A stretch of DNA of 64,000 nucleotides from an uncultured Spirochaeta sp. (GCA_913030605.1 CAJWEZ010000021.1:1-64000), one strand, 5' to 3'. Shown: positions 39,000 to 47,747, numbered from the stretch's first letter. Made by a program: numbers and translations. Notes: generated by a model from the letters alone, not told the origin.

Positions 39000-40052
39000 A
39001 TGGATACCGTCGCCCTCCTGGGCATGTCACAGTCGGAGATGGAACGTCTCGCCGAGGCTCTCGGCGAGTCCGCGTACCGCGGCCGACAGCTGTTTCACTG
39101 GATATACCGCCGCCACGCGAGTTCCGTTGAGGACATGCAGAACCTTCCGGCTCGGTTTCGTGATGCGCTCTCCGTTGCGACGGTCATGGGAACCTCGGCG
39201 CCGGTACGGGTGAACGAGAGCGCCGACGGCACGCGGAAATACCTCTTCCCCACGCAACACGGCGGATTCGTGGAGGCGGCACTGATTCCCGACGGAGCGC
39301 GCCTGACCCTCTGCCTGTCCACCCAGGTCGGGTGCCGGCGGAGCTGCACCTTCTGCCAGACCGCCCGCCAGGGCTTTCAGGGCAACCTCTCGGCAGGAGA
39401 GATCGTCAACCAGTACCACAGCGTTCCGGAGCACGACGCGATCACCAACATCGTTTACATGGGCATGGGCGAGCCGCTGGACAACGTCGACGGGGCCCTG
39501 GCGAGCGTGGACCTGTTTACCGACGAGGACGGGTACGCCCTGCCTCCACGACGGATTACCCTCTCCACGGTTGGGATTCACCCGGAACTGCAGCGCTTCC
39601 TGGAGGAGCCGACCGCCGAGGGCGTGAGCCTGGCGGTCAGTCTCCACAGCCCCTTCCCCGAGGAACGGCGGCGGATCATGCCGGTGGAGAACGCGAACCC
39701 GATTGAGGAGACGCTCCGGCTCATTCGAAGCCGTCGCGAGGACCGTACCCGGCGCGTATCCTTCGAGTACACGATGTTCGACGGTGTGAACGATACGCCG
39801 CAGCACGTCGACGGGATCGCGCGGCTTCTGAACGGGTTGAGCGTGCGGATAAATCTGATTCCCTTTCACCCGCTGGACGGGACGCGCCTCGCGCCGACGC
39901 CACCGGATCGCATCGATGCCTTCGCCGAGATGCTGCGGGACAAGGGCTTCCGCACCTCGGTGCGCCACTCGCGTGGGCAGGACATCAATGCCGCCTGCGG
40001 TATGCTCTGGACGCGCCACGTGGAATCTGCCGGCGGCGCCCCCACCTCCTGA
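39000..40052 (+). CDS. rlmN: 23S rRNA/tRNA adenine-C2 methyltransferase RlmN
   Basis: A 350-residue radical SAM enzyme that methylates A2503 of 23S rRNA (and A37 of some tRNAs). Cluster motif CRRSCTFC (CxxxCxxC, about 118-125), VYMGMGEPLDNVD, and the catalytic cysteine in NAACGMLW near the C-terminus. Start at the ATG at 39000: it gives the usual family length, and the longer upstream frame runs through repeats. The promoter has a perfect TTGACA but a poor -10 (CAAGCT), 6 nt before the ATG. Confidence 0.92.
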   Translation: MDTVALLGMSQSEMERLAEALGESAYRGRQLFHWIYRRHASSVEDMQNLPARFRDALSVATVMGTSAPVRVNESADGTRKYLFPTQHGGFVEAALIPDGARLTLCLSTQVGCRRSCTFCQTARQGFQGNLSAGEIVNQYHSVPEHDAITNIVYMGMGEPLDNVDGALASVDLFTDEDGYALPPRRITLSTVGIHPELQRFLEEPTAEGVSLAVSLHSPFPEERRRIMPVENANPIEETLRLIRSRREDRTRRVSFEYTMFDGVNDTPQHVDGIARLLNGLSVRINLIPFHPLDGTRLAPTPPDRIDAFAEMLRDKGFRTSVRHSRGQDINAACGMLWTRHVESAGGAPTS

Positions 40053-40063
40053 CGGCGGCGCGA

Positions 40064-40789
40064 CTACATCGCCATGAGGGCGTTGATCGCGCTCTCGCGG
40101 ACCGTACGGTTGAAGCGGCCGATGGCCACCGCCACCGCCGTTTCGCGGATGAGGGGATCGAACGCCAGCGGATCTCCCCGGGACGCGAGCTCCCGCAGCG
40201 ATTCCATACCCGCCACGATCATCGCCTCGTCACCGCGGACGGCGACCTCCTTGCGAAGGGCGAGGGCGATCTCCAGGGATGCGATCGACAGATCCATGCC
40301 GTCGCTTCGGCTGAGCGCCCGCATCGCCGCCGCCTGAACGCTGGGTTCCGGGTCGTTGCGGATCGCCTCCACCAGGTACCGCGCGGCATCGGCGTTCCCG
40401 CTCAGCGCCAGAGCCTGTGCTGCCTCCACGCGGAGGATCGGGCGGTAGGAATCCGGCAGTCGACTGCTGTTCCGCGAGATCGTCGTGACACCCTGTCGGA
40501 GAATGCGCCCCACCATCGACACGTACTCCGGCGATGCAGGGTCGATCAATCCGTTTTGGGCCCCCGATTCCAGCCGCCGCAGCGCAATGAGCTGCGACTC
40601 CCGGTCGTCGCTCTCGATCATCGCCGCCACCGATTCCATGGTGGTCTCCTGGCTCAGGTAGAGTTCCTCCACCGACTGCGTCTCACGATTGACGCGACTC
40701 TCCTCCGCCACGTTCTGCGCCCTCACCGCTGCCGTCCCGATCGCCATACACCCCACCACCAGTACACAGATCCTGCCGCTTCGTTTCAT
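40064..40789 (-). CDS. Secreted HEAT-repeat protein
   Basis: A 241-residue protein with a signal peptide ending at VRAQ. It contains three to four HEAT-like helical pairs (ILRVEAAQALALSGNADAAR, PEPSVQAAAMRALSRSDG). No enzyme motif. It probably acts as a periplasmic scaffold or assembly protein. Start at 40789 chosen for the signal peptide and GGAG upstream. Convergent with rlmN. Confidence 0.7.
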   Translation of the reverse strand: MKRSGRICVLVVGCMAIGTAAVRAQNVAEESRVNRETQSVEELYLSQETTMESVAAMIESDDRESQLIALRRLESGAQNGLIDPASPEYVSMVGRILRQGVTTISRNSSRLPDSYRPILRVEAAQALALSGNADAARYLVEAIRNDPEPSVQAAAMRALSRSDGMDLSIASLEIALALRKEVAVRGDEAMIVAGMESLRELASRGDPLAFDPLIRETAVAVAIGRFNRTVRESAINALMAM

Positions 40790-40917
40790 GGTGTCTCCGA
40801 TGCAAAATGCGTGCCGGACCCGAAGCATTTCCCGTTCCCGCGTAAAGCGTTGCAAGAACGGGAGCTACACACCCCGGCGACGGGATCGCGGCGGTCGGCG
40901 CGGCGCCGGCGCCCCGC

Positions 40918-40953
40918 ATAGTGCACGGTGCTCGGCGCAGGTCCGTGCACTAT
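40918..40953. terminator. Perfect 11-bp hairpin at the end of pyrC
   Basis: ATAGTGCACGG (40918-40928) pairs with CCGTGCACTAT (40943-40953) around a 14-nt loop. The right arm contains the pyrC stop codon. No T-run follows, so it may be a weak or Rho-assisted terminator, an mRNA 3'-end stabiliser, or a protein site. Confidence 0.4.
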
Positions 40954-42068
40954 GCACGGATCGACAGGAACCGGTAGGGATCCCAGGGATACTCGTCGGC
41001 GGCGTCCCGGAACGACCAGCGTGCGTCCGCTGCAGGGTTGCGTGGGATCGTCGACTCCGGTATTCCGAACGCCGCGAGCACCGCGCCGTGACTGAGGTGC
41101 TCGGCAAACTCTCGTCCGCAGCGATCGGCAAGCAGGTCGCGCAGGAATCGGAACGCGTGCAGCCCCGGGATACCACTGGCGCCGGCGCGTTTGTCGGCCC
41201 ATGTGTGCGGTGCGTGGTCGCTCTCGATCCATCCCGCACCACCGGACTCGAGCCGCCGCAGCAGCGCCGTCTGCGTCTCCCGGTCGCGGAGCGGTGGATT
41301 CACCTTCCATTCCGGAACCGGCGAGCGGTCCGCGAGCTCCTCCGACAGGAGCGCGTGGTGCGGCGTGACGCCGCCACGTACGGAGAAACCGGGGCCGGCG
41401 TCGGTGGAGGCGCTGATATCCGCGCGGGCGTCGGGGTCGGTGTCGCTGCCGGCGTGAGCCTCGGCGATGATGTCCAGGACCGCGGGCGTGGTGACATGAC
41501 AGATATGGATCGCCCCGCGGAACCCGGCGGCGGTCGCGAGTTCGATCTGCTGACGCACCGAGTGGATCTCCGCCGCCACCGGTCGCGCCGCGCCGTGGCT
41601 GCGGGGATGCGCAGGGTCCCACAAATCGGGACGCAGCACGTCCTCGGTCTCGGCGTGCACCGCCACCACGCCGCGGTAGTCGAGCGCCGCCAGCGTGTTC
41701 CACACCAGCGCCTGCTCCTCCCGGGAGACCACCCCCATGTGTCCCGTGCTGTGGCCGGCAAACAGCTTGAACCCCACGACCCGCGGAAACAGGTCCTGGT
41801 GGAGTCGAACGATCTCCTCGAGCTGCCGCGGATCGGGGGTGATGCCGGCGTAGAGTCCATGGAAGATTGGAATCCCCCGCCGCTCACGAACCGCGTCGGC
41901 CTCGGCGATGCGTCGACGCACCGTATCCCGGGAGGTCAGCGGCGGGTCCGTGTTGGGCATTTCGAATACCGCGGATATCCCCAGACGCCACGCGAGGGAC
42001 AATCCATGGTCCAGCGTTTCCTTCTCCGCCTGCGCCCAGTCACGCAGGTGCACGTGGGGATCGATCAT
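40950..42068 (-). CDS. pyrC: Dihydroorotase
   Basis: A 372-residue amidohydrolase that cyclises carbamoyl aspartate to dihydroorotate. Metal ligands: HVHLRD (His5, His7), the probable carboxylated lysine in VGFKLFAG, histidines in HAETED and HICHVT, and the Asp in ESDHAPHTWADK. Last gene of the pyr operon; the ATG overlaps the pyrDK stop as ATGA, which fixes the start at MIDPHVH and excludes a longer in-frame upstream start. Confidence 0.92.
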   Translation of the reverse strand: MIDPHVHLRDWAQAEKETLDHGLSLAWRLGISAVFEMPNTDPPLTSRDTVRRRIAEADAVRERRGIPIFHGLYAGITPDPRQLEEIVRLHQDLFPRVVGFKLFAGHSTGHMGVVSREEQALVWNTLAALDYRGVVAVHAETEDVLRPDLWDPAHPRSHGAARPVAAEIHSVRQQIELATAAGFRGAIHICHVTTPAVLDIIAEAHAGSDTDPDARADISASTDAGPGFSVRGGVTPHHALLSEELADRSPVPEWKVNPPLRDRETQTALLRRLESGGAGWIESDHAPHTWADKRAGASGIPGLHAFRFLRDLLADRCGREFAEHLSHGAVLAAFGIPESTIPRNPAADARWSFRDAADEYPWDPYRFLSIRA

Positions 42069-43897
42069 TCGTGTGGCCTCCAGTCCGTCGCCGCCACCAC
42101 CGTGCCGTACTGGCAGGTCAGGCGGCCGTTGTTGTGACACTCACCACACATGCCAACGCCACAGCGCATCGGCCGCTCGAGGGACACATGGATCCGCTCC
42201 CGGGGGACCCCCGCCACCTCCAGGCGGGAGATCGCCAGTTCCATGAACGGCTCCGGTCCACAGACGAAGGCGGCGGAAACGCCGTCGGCGACCGTCGTCA
42301 CCGTGTCGAGCACCCGCCCCACCCGACCGCCGTCCTCGACGACCTCCAGCACGCCGACACGGCGCAGCGCCGAGAACGTGAGCCCGTCGGAAACCACGTG
42401 CCGGACGCCGACCGCCGACCGGATCCGGAAGCCGGCGGTGCGGTACTCCGCCGCCACCCCCGGCAGGGTGGCGGCACCGCTTCCGGCGGCCACAAGCAGG
42501 ACTGTGGGAAGGGACGCGGCCGGCGCATCCACCGCCATCGCCGCCGGTGACCAGCGGTCCCCGTAGGGCCCCCGAACGTAGACCGTATCGCCGGCGGTCA
42601 GGTCACCCAGGGCGCGGGTCAACGGCCCCCGGCGACGAACAAGAAACACCGTGCCGCCGTCAGCGGGGGGGGCCTCGGGTCCGTTGACCGGAAGCGCAGG
42701 CACGAAGGGCTTTTCGCCAACACCCGGCAGCCAGAGAAACACCGCCTGGCCGGGGGCACACGGGAAGGCGGGTTCCACGGAGAGTTCGAACAGGTCGTCG
42801 CCGAGTTCCCCGCGGTGTGTCACCGCCCGCGGTTCCAGTCGCATTCCTGCGCCGCGCCGGATCGCCGGTCCCGGGGTGGGCGGCGCGCCAGCGAGCGCAG
42901 CGCCGGGGGGCGACGCGCCGTCCCCCGAACCGTGCCCGCCCCCCGACACGTGCAGGAGAAACGCCGGCCACCGGGCCTGATGTACGCGCCCGAGGGCGCT
43001 GCCCACCCCCACGACGTCGGCTCCCGCCTCGTACAGCGTCCGCGCGCGTTCCGGCCCGTCGACACCGCCCATGCCCACAATGAGCGGCCCCGGCCCCACC
43101 GCCGCGCGAACTGCGGCGACCGCGTCCCGGGCGATGTCGAACACCCAGGTGCCGCTTTTTCCCCCACGTCCATCCGGCGGATTTGAGAGGATCGGTGCGC
43201 CGCAGCTGTCGTGGTGGTAGACCGCCGGGCCCACCGTGTTGATCGCGGTGACACCTGCCGCTCCCGCCCCGACCGCGATCGCGGCCATGCGGGCGATGTC
43301 CGGGACGTTGGGCGTCAATTTGACCAGGACCGGCGTGTCGGGGACGGCGTCGACCACCGCCGCGGTGATCGACGCCACCGCCGCCTCGTCCCTGCCGATG
43401 TCCGCGCCGTACCCGGCCGATGCGTGGGGGCACGAGTAGTTGAGCTCCAGAGCGTCTGCGAGGGGCGCGCAGGCGACCGCCAGTTTCCGGAACTCCTCCG
43501 GCGTCGTCCCCGACAACGAGACGATCAGCAGCGCCCGGAGCGACCGCCGGCGGCGCAGCTCCGCGAGTTCCGCCACCGCCGTCTCCACACCGGGGTTTTT
43601 CAATCCCACGGCGTTTCCAAAGCAGCCCGGTTCGGGCTCGGTGATGATCGGCTCACGGTTGCCGGGGTTGGGCTGCAGCTGGAAGCTCTTGGTGGTGATG
43701 AGCGCCACGTCCGTTTCGCGGTCGAACCACTCGATCATGCCGACGGTGGTGGACGCCACGCCGCTCACGGTCGCCACCGGAATTCGGGGCGGTGCCTGCG
43801 GCGATGGCATCCGCGCCGCGATCGCCAGCCGGAGACGTTCCGCGGCCTCCAGCGTCGCGGATCCCGCGCCGCCTGCTCCCCCCGACACTACCGCCAC
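42065..43897 (-). CDS. pyrDK: Dihydroorotate dehydrogenase fused to its electron-transfer subunit (PyrD-PyrK)
   Basis: A 610-residue fusion. Residues 30-325 are class 1B dihydroorotate dehydrogenase (ITTKSFQLQPNPGNREP, ELNYSCPHASAGYG with the catalytic Cys, then LIVGMGGVDG). After a Gly/Pro-rich linker, residues about 350-605 are PyrK: FAD/NAD region and the [2Fe-2S] motif CGVGMCGECHNNGRLTC. The normal class 1B enzyme is two separate polypeptides that pass electrons to NAD+; here both are one chain. GTG start, 10-nt overlap with pyrEF. Confidence 0.9.
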   Translation of the reverse strand: MAVVSGGAGGAGSATLEAAERLRLAIAARMPSPQAPPRIPVATVSGVASTTVGMIEWFDRETDVALITTKSFQLQPNPGNREPIITEPEPGCFGNAVGLKNPGVETAVAELAELRRRRSLRALLIVSLSGTTPEEFRKLAVACAPLADALELNYSCPHASAGYGADIGRDEAAVASITAAVVDAVPDTPVLVKLTPNVPDIARMAAIAVGAGAAGVTAINTVGPAVYHHDSCGAPILSNPPDGRGGKSGTWVFDIARDAVAAVRAAVGPGPLIVGMGGVDGPERARTLYEAGADVVGVGSALGRVHQARWPAFLLHVSGGGHGSGDGASPPGAALAGAPPTPGPAIRRGAGMRLEPRAVTHRGELGDDLFELSVEPAFPCAPGQAVFLWLPGVGEKPFVPALPVNGPEAPPADGGTVFLVRRRGPLTRALGDLTAGDTVYVRGPYGDRWSPAAMAVDAPAASLPTVLLVAAGSGAATLPGVAAEYRTAGFRIRSAVGVRHVVSDGLTFSALRRVGVLEVVEDGGRVGRVLDTVTTVADGVSAAFVCGPEPFMELAISRLEVAGVPRERIHVSLERPMRCGVGMCGECHNNGRLTCQYGTVVAATDWRPHE

Positions 43898-45513
43898 GAG
43901 AGAGCCTCCGTCGCCCGCAGATACGCCTCACGAACCGCCCCGCGCCAGTCGCTCGGTGCGCCGCCGGTGGCGGCCCACGGGGTAACCACCGCCCGCGACA
44001 TGTTCACTCTGACCAGTTCCGGCGGGTAGGCCGCCGCCCGGATCGCAGCGAGGACCTCGCCGGCGGTCCCACCCTGGGTTCCAACCCCCGGTATCAGCAC
44101 CGGCACCGGGTTTCGGGCGTGCATGACGAGCAGTTCCTGGAGTTCGGCGGGCTCCGTGGCACCGATCACCGCGCCCGCGGCGCCGGTCCGCTGCTGCCAT
44201 TCGCCGATCGCGGCGGCGACGCGGCGAAACAGGGCCCCCTCTCCCGGTGGCTGTGCCTGGAACCGCGCCGCTCCGGGGTTGCTGGTGCGGTTGAGAATGT
44301 AGACCCACCGGGGCGTGTCGTGCGCGGCCGCCGCCTCCAGGAAAGGAAGGACCGAATCGTCACCCATAAAGGGCGAGACGGTAAGCGCGTCGGCGCCCCA
44401 TGCGTCGAACGCTTCGGCGGCGTAGGCGTCGCTCGTGGCGGCGATATCGCCACGCTTGGCGTCGAGAATCACCGGAACACCGGGCAGCGCGAGGCGGGTG
44501 TGCGAGACCACCGTGGCCAGGGCGCGTGATCCGGAGAAGTCCCCCGTCAGGGGCCGGTCGAGACGGTGGAAAAACGCAACGTTCGGTTTTACCGCCGCCG
44601 GCACGACCCCGGTCTCGGCAACGGCGTCGATCACGCGTCTCAGGACGTCCGCCAAATCCCCCGGGGGCAGTGCCTCGGGGCGTGGATCGATCCCCAGGCA
44701 GAGAAGGTGCCCCGCCTGCTCGGCGCTGGCACGCAGGAGGTCAGCGGGAGCCGCGCGGGAGCGACCGCCGTCGGCGGCGGCATCCGGTCGAGCGGTCGCC
44801 ACGGGTCGCGCCCCGGACGACCGGTCCCCTGCTCCGTCGTCCCTGGCTCCGCCGCCATCGGCCCAGCCGAACGGGTCAGCCCTCCACGCGGTGACCACCG
44901 CCACATCCTCGTCGCTGAGCCATCCGTCGGCGGCACCGCGGGCTATGAGGGCGTCCACCGAACAGAGCGGCTGGACCGGCGGCGCTCCCGCGAGCGCTGC
45001 AAAGCGTTCGGCGGCGGCGGCGAACCCGTAGGAGAAGATCGCTACACAGGCGGCCACATCCGCCCCCGCCCCAATCAGCGCTTCCGCCGCCGCGGCGCTG
45101 CTGCCGCCGGTAGAGATCAGGTCCTCCACCAGGAGCACCCGCCGCCCGCGAAGTTCCTCCGCCGAGGCCCCCTCGATACGTCGCGCCGTACCGTGGTCCT
45201 TCGCCGAACCACGGACGTACACCAGCGGGAGGTCCAGATCCTCGGCGACCAGGGTTGCCGGCGCGATTCCGGCGCTGGCGGTGCCGGCCACGACGTCGAA
45301 TCGGAGTCCGTGGCGTTCGATCACCTCCCGAACGGCGCGGCGCACGGCGCGACGGCCCCGCGGTGTGGCGATCAACCGACGGTTGTCGGTGTACAGCGGC
45401 ATGAGCGCACCGGAGGCCCACCGGAACGGCGGGTCGGTGCGCACGATCAGCGATCCGGCGGCGCGGCTGGCAGCCAGAATCTCGGCGGTCGTGGCGTCAG
45501 AGATCGGGGTCAT
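43888..45513 (-). CDS. pyrEF: Orotate phosphoribosyltransferase fused to OMP decarboxylase (PyrE-PyrF)
   Basis: A 541-residue fusion. Residues 1-205 are orotate phosphoribosyltransferase with the PRPP motif VLLVEDLISTGGSS (126-139). An Ala/Gly/Asp-rich linker spans about 215-258. Residues 260-541 are OMP decarboxylase of the longer group with the active site DAKRGDIAATSDAYA near 350-364. Together they convert orotate to UMP, as in eukaryotic UMP synthase, which has the same domain order but evolved separately. ATGA overlap with pyrBI. Confidence 0.92.
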   Translation of the reverse strand: MTPISDATTAEILAASRAAGSLIVRTDPPFRWASGALMPLYTDNRRLIATPRGRRAVRRAVREVIERHGLRFDVVAGTASAGIAPATLVAEDLDLPLVYVRGSAKDHGTARRIEGASAEELRGRRVLLVEDLISTGGSSAAAAEALIGAGADVAACVAIFSYGFAAAAERFAALAGAPPVQPLCSVDALIARGAADGWLSDEDVAVVTAWRADPFGWADGGGARDDGAGDRSSGARPVATARPDAAADGGRSRAAPADLLRASAEQAGHLLCLGIDPRPEALPPGDLADVLRRVIDAVAETGVVPAAVKPNVAFFHRLDRPLTGDFSGSRALATVVSHTRLALPGVPVILDAKRGDIAATSDAYAAEAFDAWGADALTVSPFMGDDSVLPFLEAAAAHDTPRWVYILNRTSNPGAARFQAQPPGEGALFRRVAAAIGEWQQRTGAAGAVIGATEPAELQELLVMHARNPVPVLIPGVGTQGGTAGEVLAAIRAAAYPPELVRVNMSRAVVTPWAATGGAPSDWRGAVREAYLRATEALSWR

Positions 45514-47156
45514 GAGAACAGCTCCTTGAATCCGTGGTCGTGGCTGCAGTACTCGCAGGCGTAGCGGTCGGGCCCGGTGCGGACAAACCGCGGCAGCACC
45601 GGTTCTCCGTGGTCGGGGTTGGTGATGCAGGCGGGATTTCGGCAGCGAAGCGCGGATATCCCGAAGATCCGCCGCGGCGACACCAGACGGATCTTCCGGC
45701 GGACCGCACCGTGCTCGATCACGTTGATCGTTGCGCCGGGTACGGTGGCGGCGAGCATGCCGATGTGCCGCTGCGTGAGGGGACCGAAGCCGGGCCGGAA
45801 GAGGATGCCCTTCGCCTCGCCGTTGCGGCCGGTGGAAACCCACTCGCCGCCCCGGCCGTGGAGCCCCACAACCTCCTGCACCGTCGCCACGTGACGCCGG
45901 ATTTCCTCCGGTGTGTCGCCGCGGCAGATGTGGTCGACCACCAGGCCGTCGGAAATGGGCCGCACGCCCTCGGAGTAGCGTTTCGGCGTCCCCGCCGCCA
46001 CCGGCACTTCCTCGGCGTACGGTTCGTCGGGGAGGTACTCCGCGCCCACGGGGCCGTCGTAGTCGTCTCCGAGGTGGCCGGCAACAAGGGCCAGGAGGAC
46101 CACCCGCACCAGGTAGCCGTTTGCAGACTGCCGCTCCCACGCGTTCAGCGGCGTGTCGTCGAGTTCGGCGGGGATCGTGGGGTACTCGCGGTGCCGCGGC
46201 AGGGGGTGGTAAAACCTGGTCGCCGGGTCCACCTCGCTCACCAGGTCCGGTGTAAACGTAATCGCTGAGCGGAGCTCGTCGGCACGACGCAGGATGCGGT
46301 CGCCCATGCGCTCCAGTTGCGGCCGGGTGAAGTACCACTGCGGCGCCACGCCTGGTTCGGCGTCGTGGCTTCCGTCGGCTGCGCCGGCCCGGACGCCGCG
46401 AGCTCCCGCTCGTCGCCCCGCCTGTGCGCCATCCAGATACGCCCGGATCGACGGAAACTCCCGCACGGTGAACCCCTGGTCTTCCATGGCGCGGACGTAG
46501 TTGCGCGGCATCGCCAGTTCCGGCGGTGCCACCAGGTCCACGAGAACCTCGGAGAAGAGGTCCAGCCCGTGAACCTTGGAATGCACGGTCCGGCCGTGGT
46601 ACAGGTCCCCCACCAGCGCCAGGTGGATCCGTTCGGCGGACCAGTCCAGGTCTTCCAGGAACGTAAACTCGTCGAGCAGTTCCTGCGTCGGGTGTTCGTG
46701 GCGTCCGTCGCCGGCGTTGAGGAAGGAGACGCCGCCGGTCATCCCGTGGCGTTCCGTGTAGCGCGCGGTCCGTTCCGCCAGATGGCGACACACCCCCTCC
46801 AGGGCGGTTCGGAGCACGAAAACCCGGTTGCCGTAGCCCACCAGGTTGGCGATCGTGTCGGCGTAGCTTTCCTTTTTGTTGAAGGAGGAACTGGCGGCGT
46901 TGAGTTCGGAGAGCTTGATCCGGTGAAAGAGACCGGCGTTCTTGAACGACTCCCGGGTCCGGGTGCTGTCCTCCAGAAAGATCTCGTACATGCCGAAGTC
47001 CGGATCGTTGATCCGGAAATGGTCGATGGCGGCACTGTCACCGGCGGCAAGAGCCTCCTTGAGCCGCCGGGTGAGCCGATAGAGATACAACCGTTCCTGG
47101 CGGTTGAAGTCCCGGATCGCCGTGAGCGATCGACCCACAAAGGGGGATTCAGCCAT
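45510..47156 (-). CDS. pyrBI: Aspartate carbamoyltransferase fused to its regulatory subunit (PyrB-PyrI)
   Basis: A 548-residue fusion. The catalytic part (about 1-375) has the carbamoyl-phosphate loop STRTRES (64-70), DGRHEHPTQELLDE and FYHPLPRHREYP. An Ala/Gly-rich insertion lies at about 245-265. The C-terminal part (about 395-548) matches PyrI, with zinc-site cysteines CRNPACITN and CEYC. Fused PyrBI proteins are known in Thermotoga and Treponema. Start at 47156 chosen by GGGAGG. First structural gene of the operon, behind an attenuator-like leader. Confidence 0.92.
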   Translation of the reverse strand: MAESPFVGRSLTAIRDFNRQERLYLYRLTRRLKEALAAGDSAAIDHFRINDPDFGMYEIFLEDSTRTRESFKNAGLFHRIKLSELNAASSSFNKKESYADTIANLVGYGNRVFVLRTALEGVCRHLAERTARYTERHGMTGGVSFLNAGDGRHEHPTQELLDEFTFLEDLDWSAERIHLALVGDLYHGRTVHSKVHGLDLFSEVLVDLVAPPELAMPRNYVRAMEDQGFTVREFPSIRAYLDGAQAGRRAGARGVRAGAADGSHDAEPGVAPQWYFTRPQLERMGDRILRRADELRSAITFTPDLVSEVDPATRFYHPLPRHREYPTIPAELDDTPLNAWERQSANGYLVRVVLLALVAGHLGDDYDGPVGAEYLPDEPYAEEVPVAAGTPKRYSEGVRPISDGLVVDHICRGDTPEEIRRHVATVQEVVGLHGRGGEWVSTGRNGEAKGILFRPGFGPLTQRHIGMLAATVPGATINVIEHGAVRRKIRLVSPRRIFGISALRCRNPACITNPDHGEPVLPRFVRTGPDRYACEYCSHDHGFKELFS

Positions 47157-47331
47157 GCGATACCTCCCGCTGGTACTGGCCTGGGCTGGGCGGTATTCCG
47201 GCGCGATTCCGGTGAGGGCACAAAAAAACGGCGTCGGAAAAACCGACGCCGTTTCTACAGCAACAACCACGATCCCGACGGGTGCCGGGATGGGTCTTCC
47301 ACCGATTGTGTGTCACCGCAGGATACCGCAT
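47149..47331 (-). CDS. Putative pyr leader peptide (pyrL-like)
   Basis: A 60-codon ORF whose ATG lies 11 nt after the -10 of the pyr promoter. It reads through the whole leader, across the terminator hairpin, and stops at TGA (47151-47149), just past the pyrB ATG (47156-47154). E. coli pyrL (44 codons) has the same relation to its attenuator. The peptide (MRYPAVTHNRWKTHPG start) matches nothing I know; its role would lie in ribosome position, not in the product. Confidence 0.5.
   Translation of the reverse strand: MRYPAVTHNRWKTHPGTRRDRGCCCRNGVGFSDAVFLCPHRNRAGIPPSPGQYQREVSHG
47222..47253 (-). terminator. Intrinsic terminator in the pyr leader (candidate attenuator)
   Basis: On the minus strand AACGGCGTCGG, loop TTTTT, CCGACGCCGTT, then a T-run to 47222: 11 perfect pairs. 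It lies after the pyr promoter and 66 nt before pyrB, so it must be overcome for operon expression. A smaller hairpin (CCCG...CGGG near 47275-47292) precedes it. Confidence 0.85.
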
Positions 47332-47342
47332 AAATTGGCGGG

Positions 47343-47372
47343 ACTATAGCGGCGGCCGACGCAGACTGTCAA
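47343..47372 (-). promoter_or_regulatory. Sigma70-type promoter of the pyr operon
   Basis: TTGACA (47372-47367), 18 bp, TATAGT (47348-47343) on the minus strand, close to consensus. The -35 overlaps the arsR stop codon. Transcription would start near 47336, giving a leader of about 180 nt. Confidence 0.75.
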
Positions 47373-47731
47373 GTAGGATCGCTGCGATCCGGATACGTCT
47401 GTGGCGGATACAGTTCCTCAAGATGGGCGATCACCTGAATCACGTGGTCGTTCTCCAGGGAGTAGTACACCTGCTTCCCGTCCCGACGTTTGGTGATGTA
47501 CCCGGCCATCCACATCATCTTCAGGTGCTGGCTGATGTTGGACAACTGCGAGTCCGTGATCTCAACCAGTTCGCCGACGGTGAACGAGTTCGTCCGGAGT
47601 GCGCACAGCAGCCGGAAGCGGATCGGATTGGCCAGTGTGGTGAGCAGCTGGTGCACGTCCGTGCACCGTCGCTCCGAGTATTGTCCCTTGATCTCATCGA
47701 TCAGCGCACCGCGCCGTTCCGTTCCCGTCAC
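47369..47731 (-). CDS. ArsR-family transcriptional regulator
   Basis: A 120-residue winged-helix protein: HQLLTTLANPIRFRLLCALRTNSFTVGELVEITDSQLSNISQHLKMM, then the wing YITKRRDGKQVYYSLEND. Cysteines at 23 and 43 only; there is no CxC or CxxC metal or redox pair of the classic ArsR/SmtB or SurR kinds. GTG start 16 nt after the nfnB-like gene, so it is probably the last gene of the Mrp-Nuo-Nfn operon and may regulate it. Confidence 0.8.
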   Translation of the reverse strand: MTGTERRGALIDEIKGQYSERRCTDVHQLLTTLANPIRFRLLCALRTNSFTVGELVEITDSQLSNISQHLKMMWMAGYITKRRDGKQVYYSLENDHVIQVIAHLEELYPPQTYPDRSDPT

Positions 47732-47747
47732 TGTCCGGCCCCCCGTG

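Noticed and set aside
43888-46791. 967-codon ORF ending in pyrEF
   Set aside because: The first about 425 codons are out-of-frame translation of pyrBI; the real start is the ATG at 45513, overlapping the pyrBI stop.
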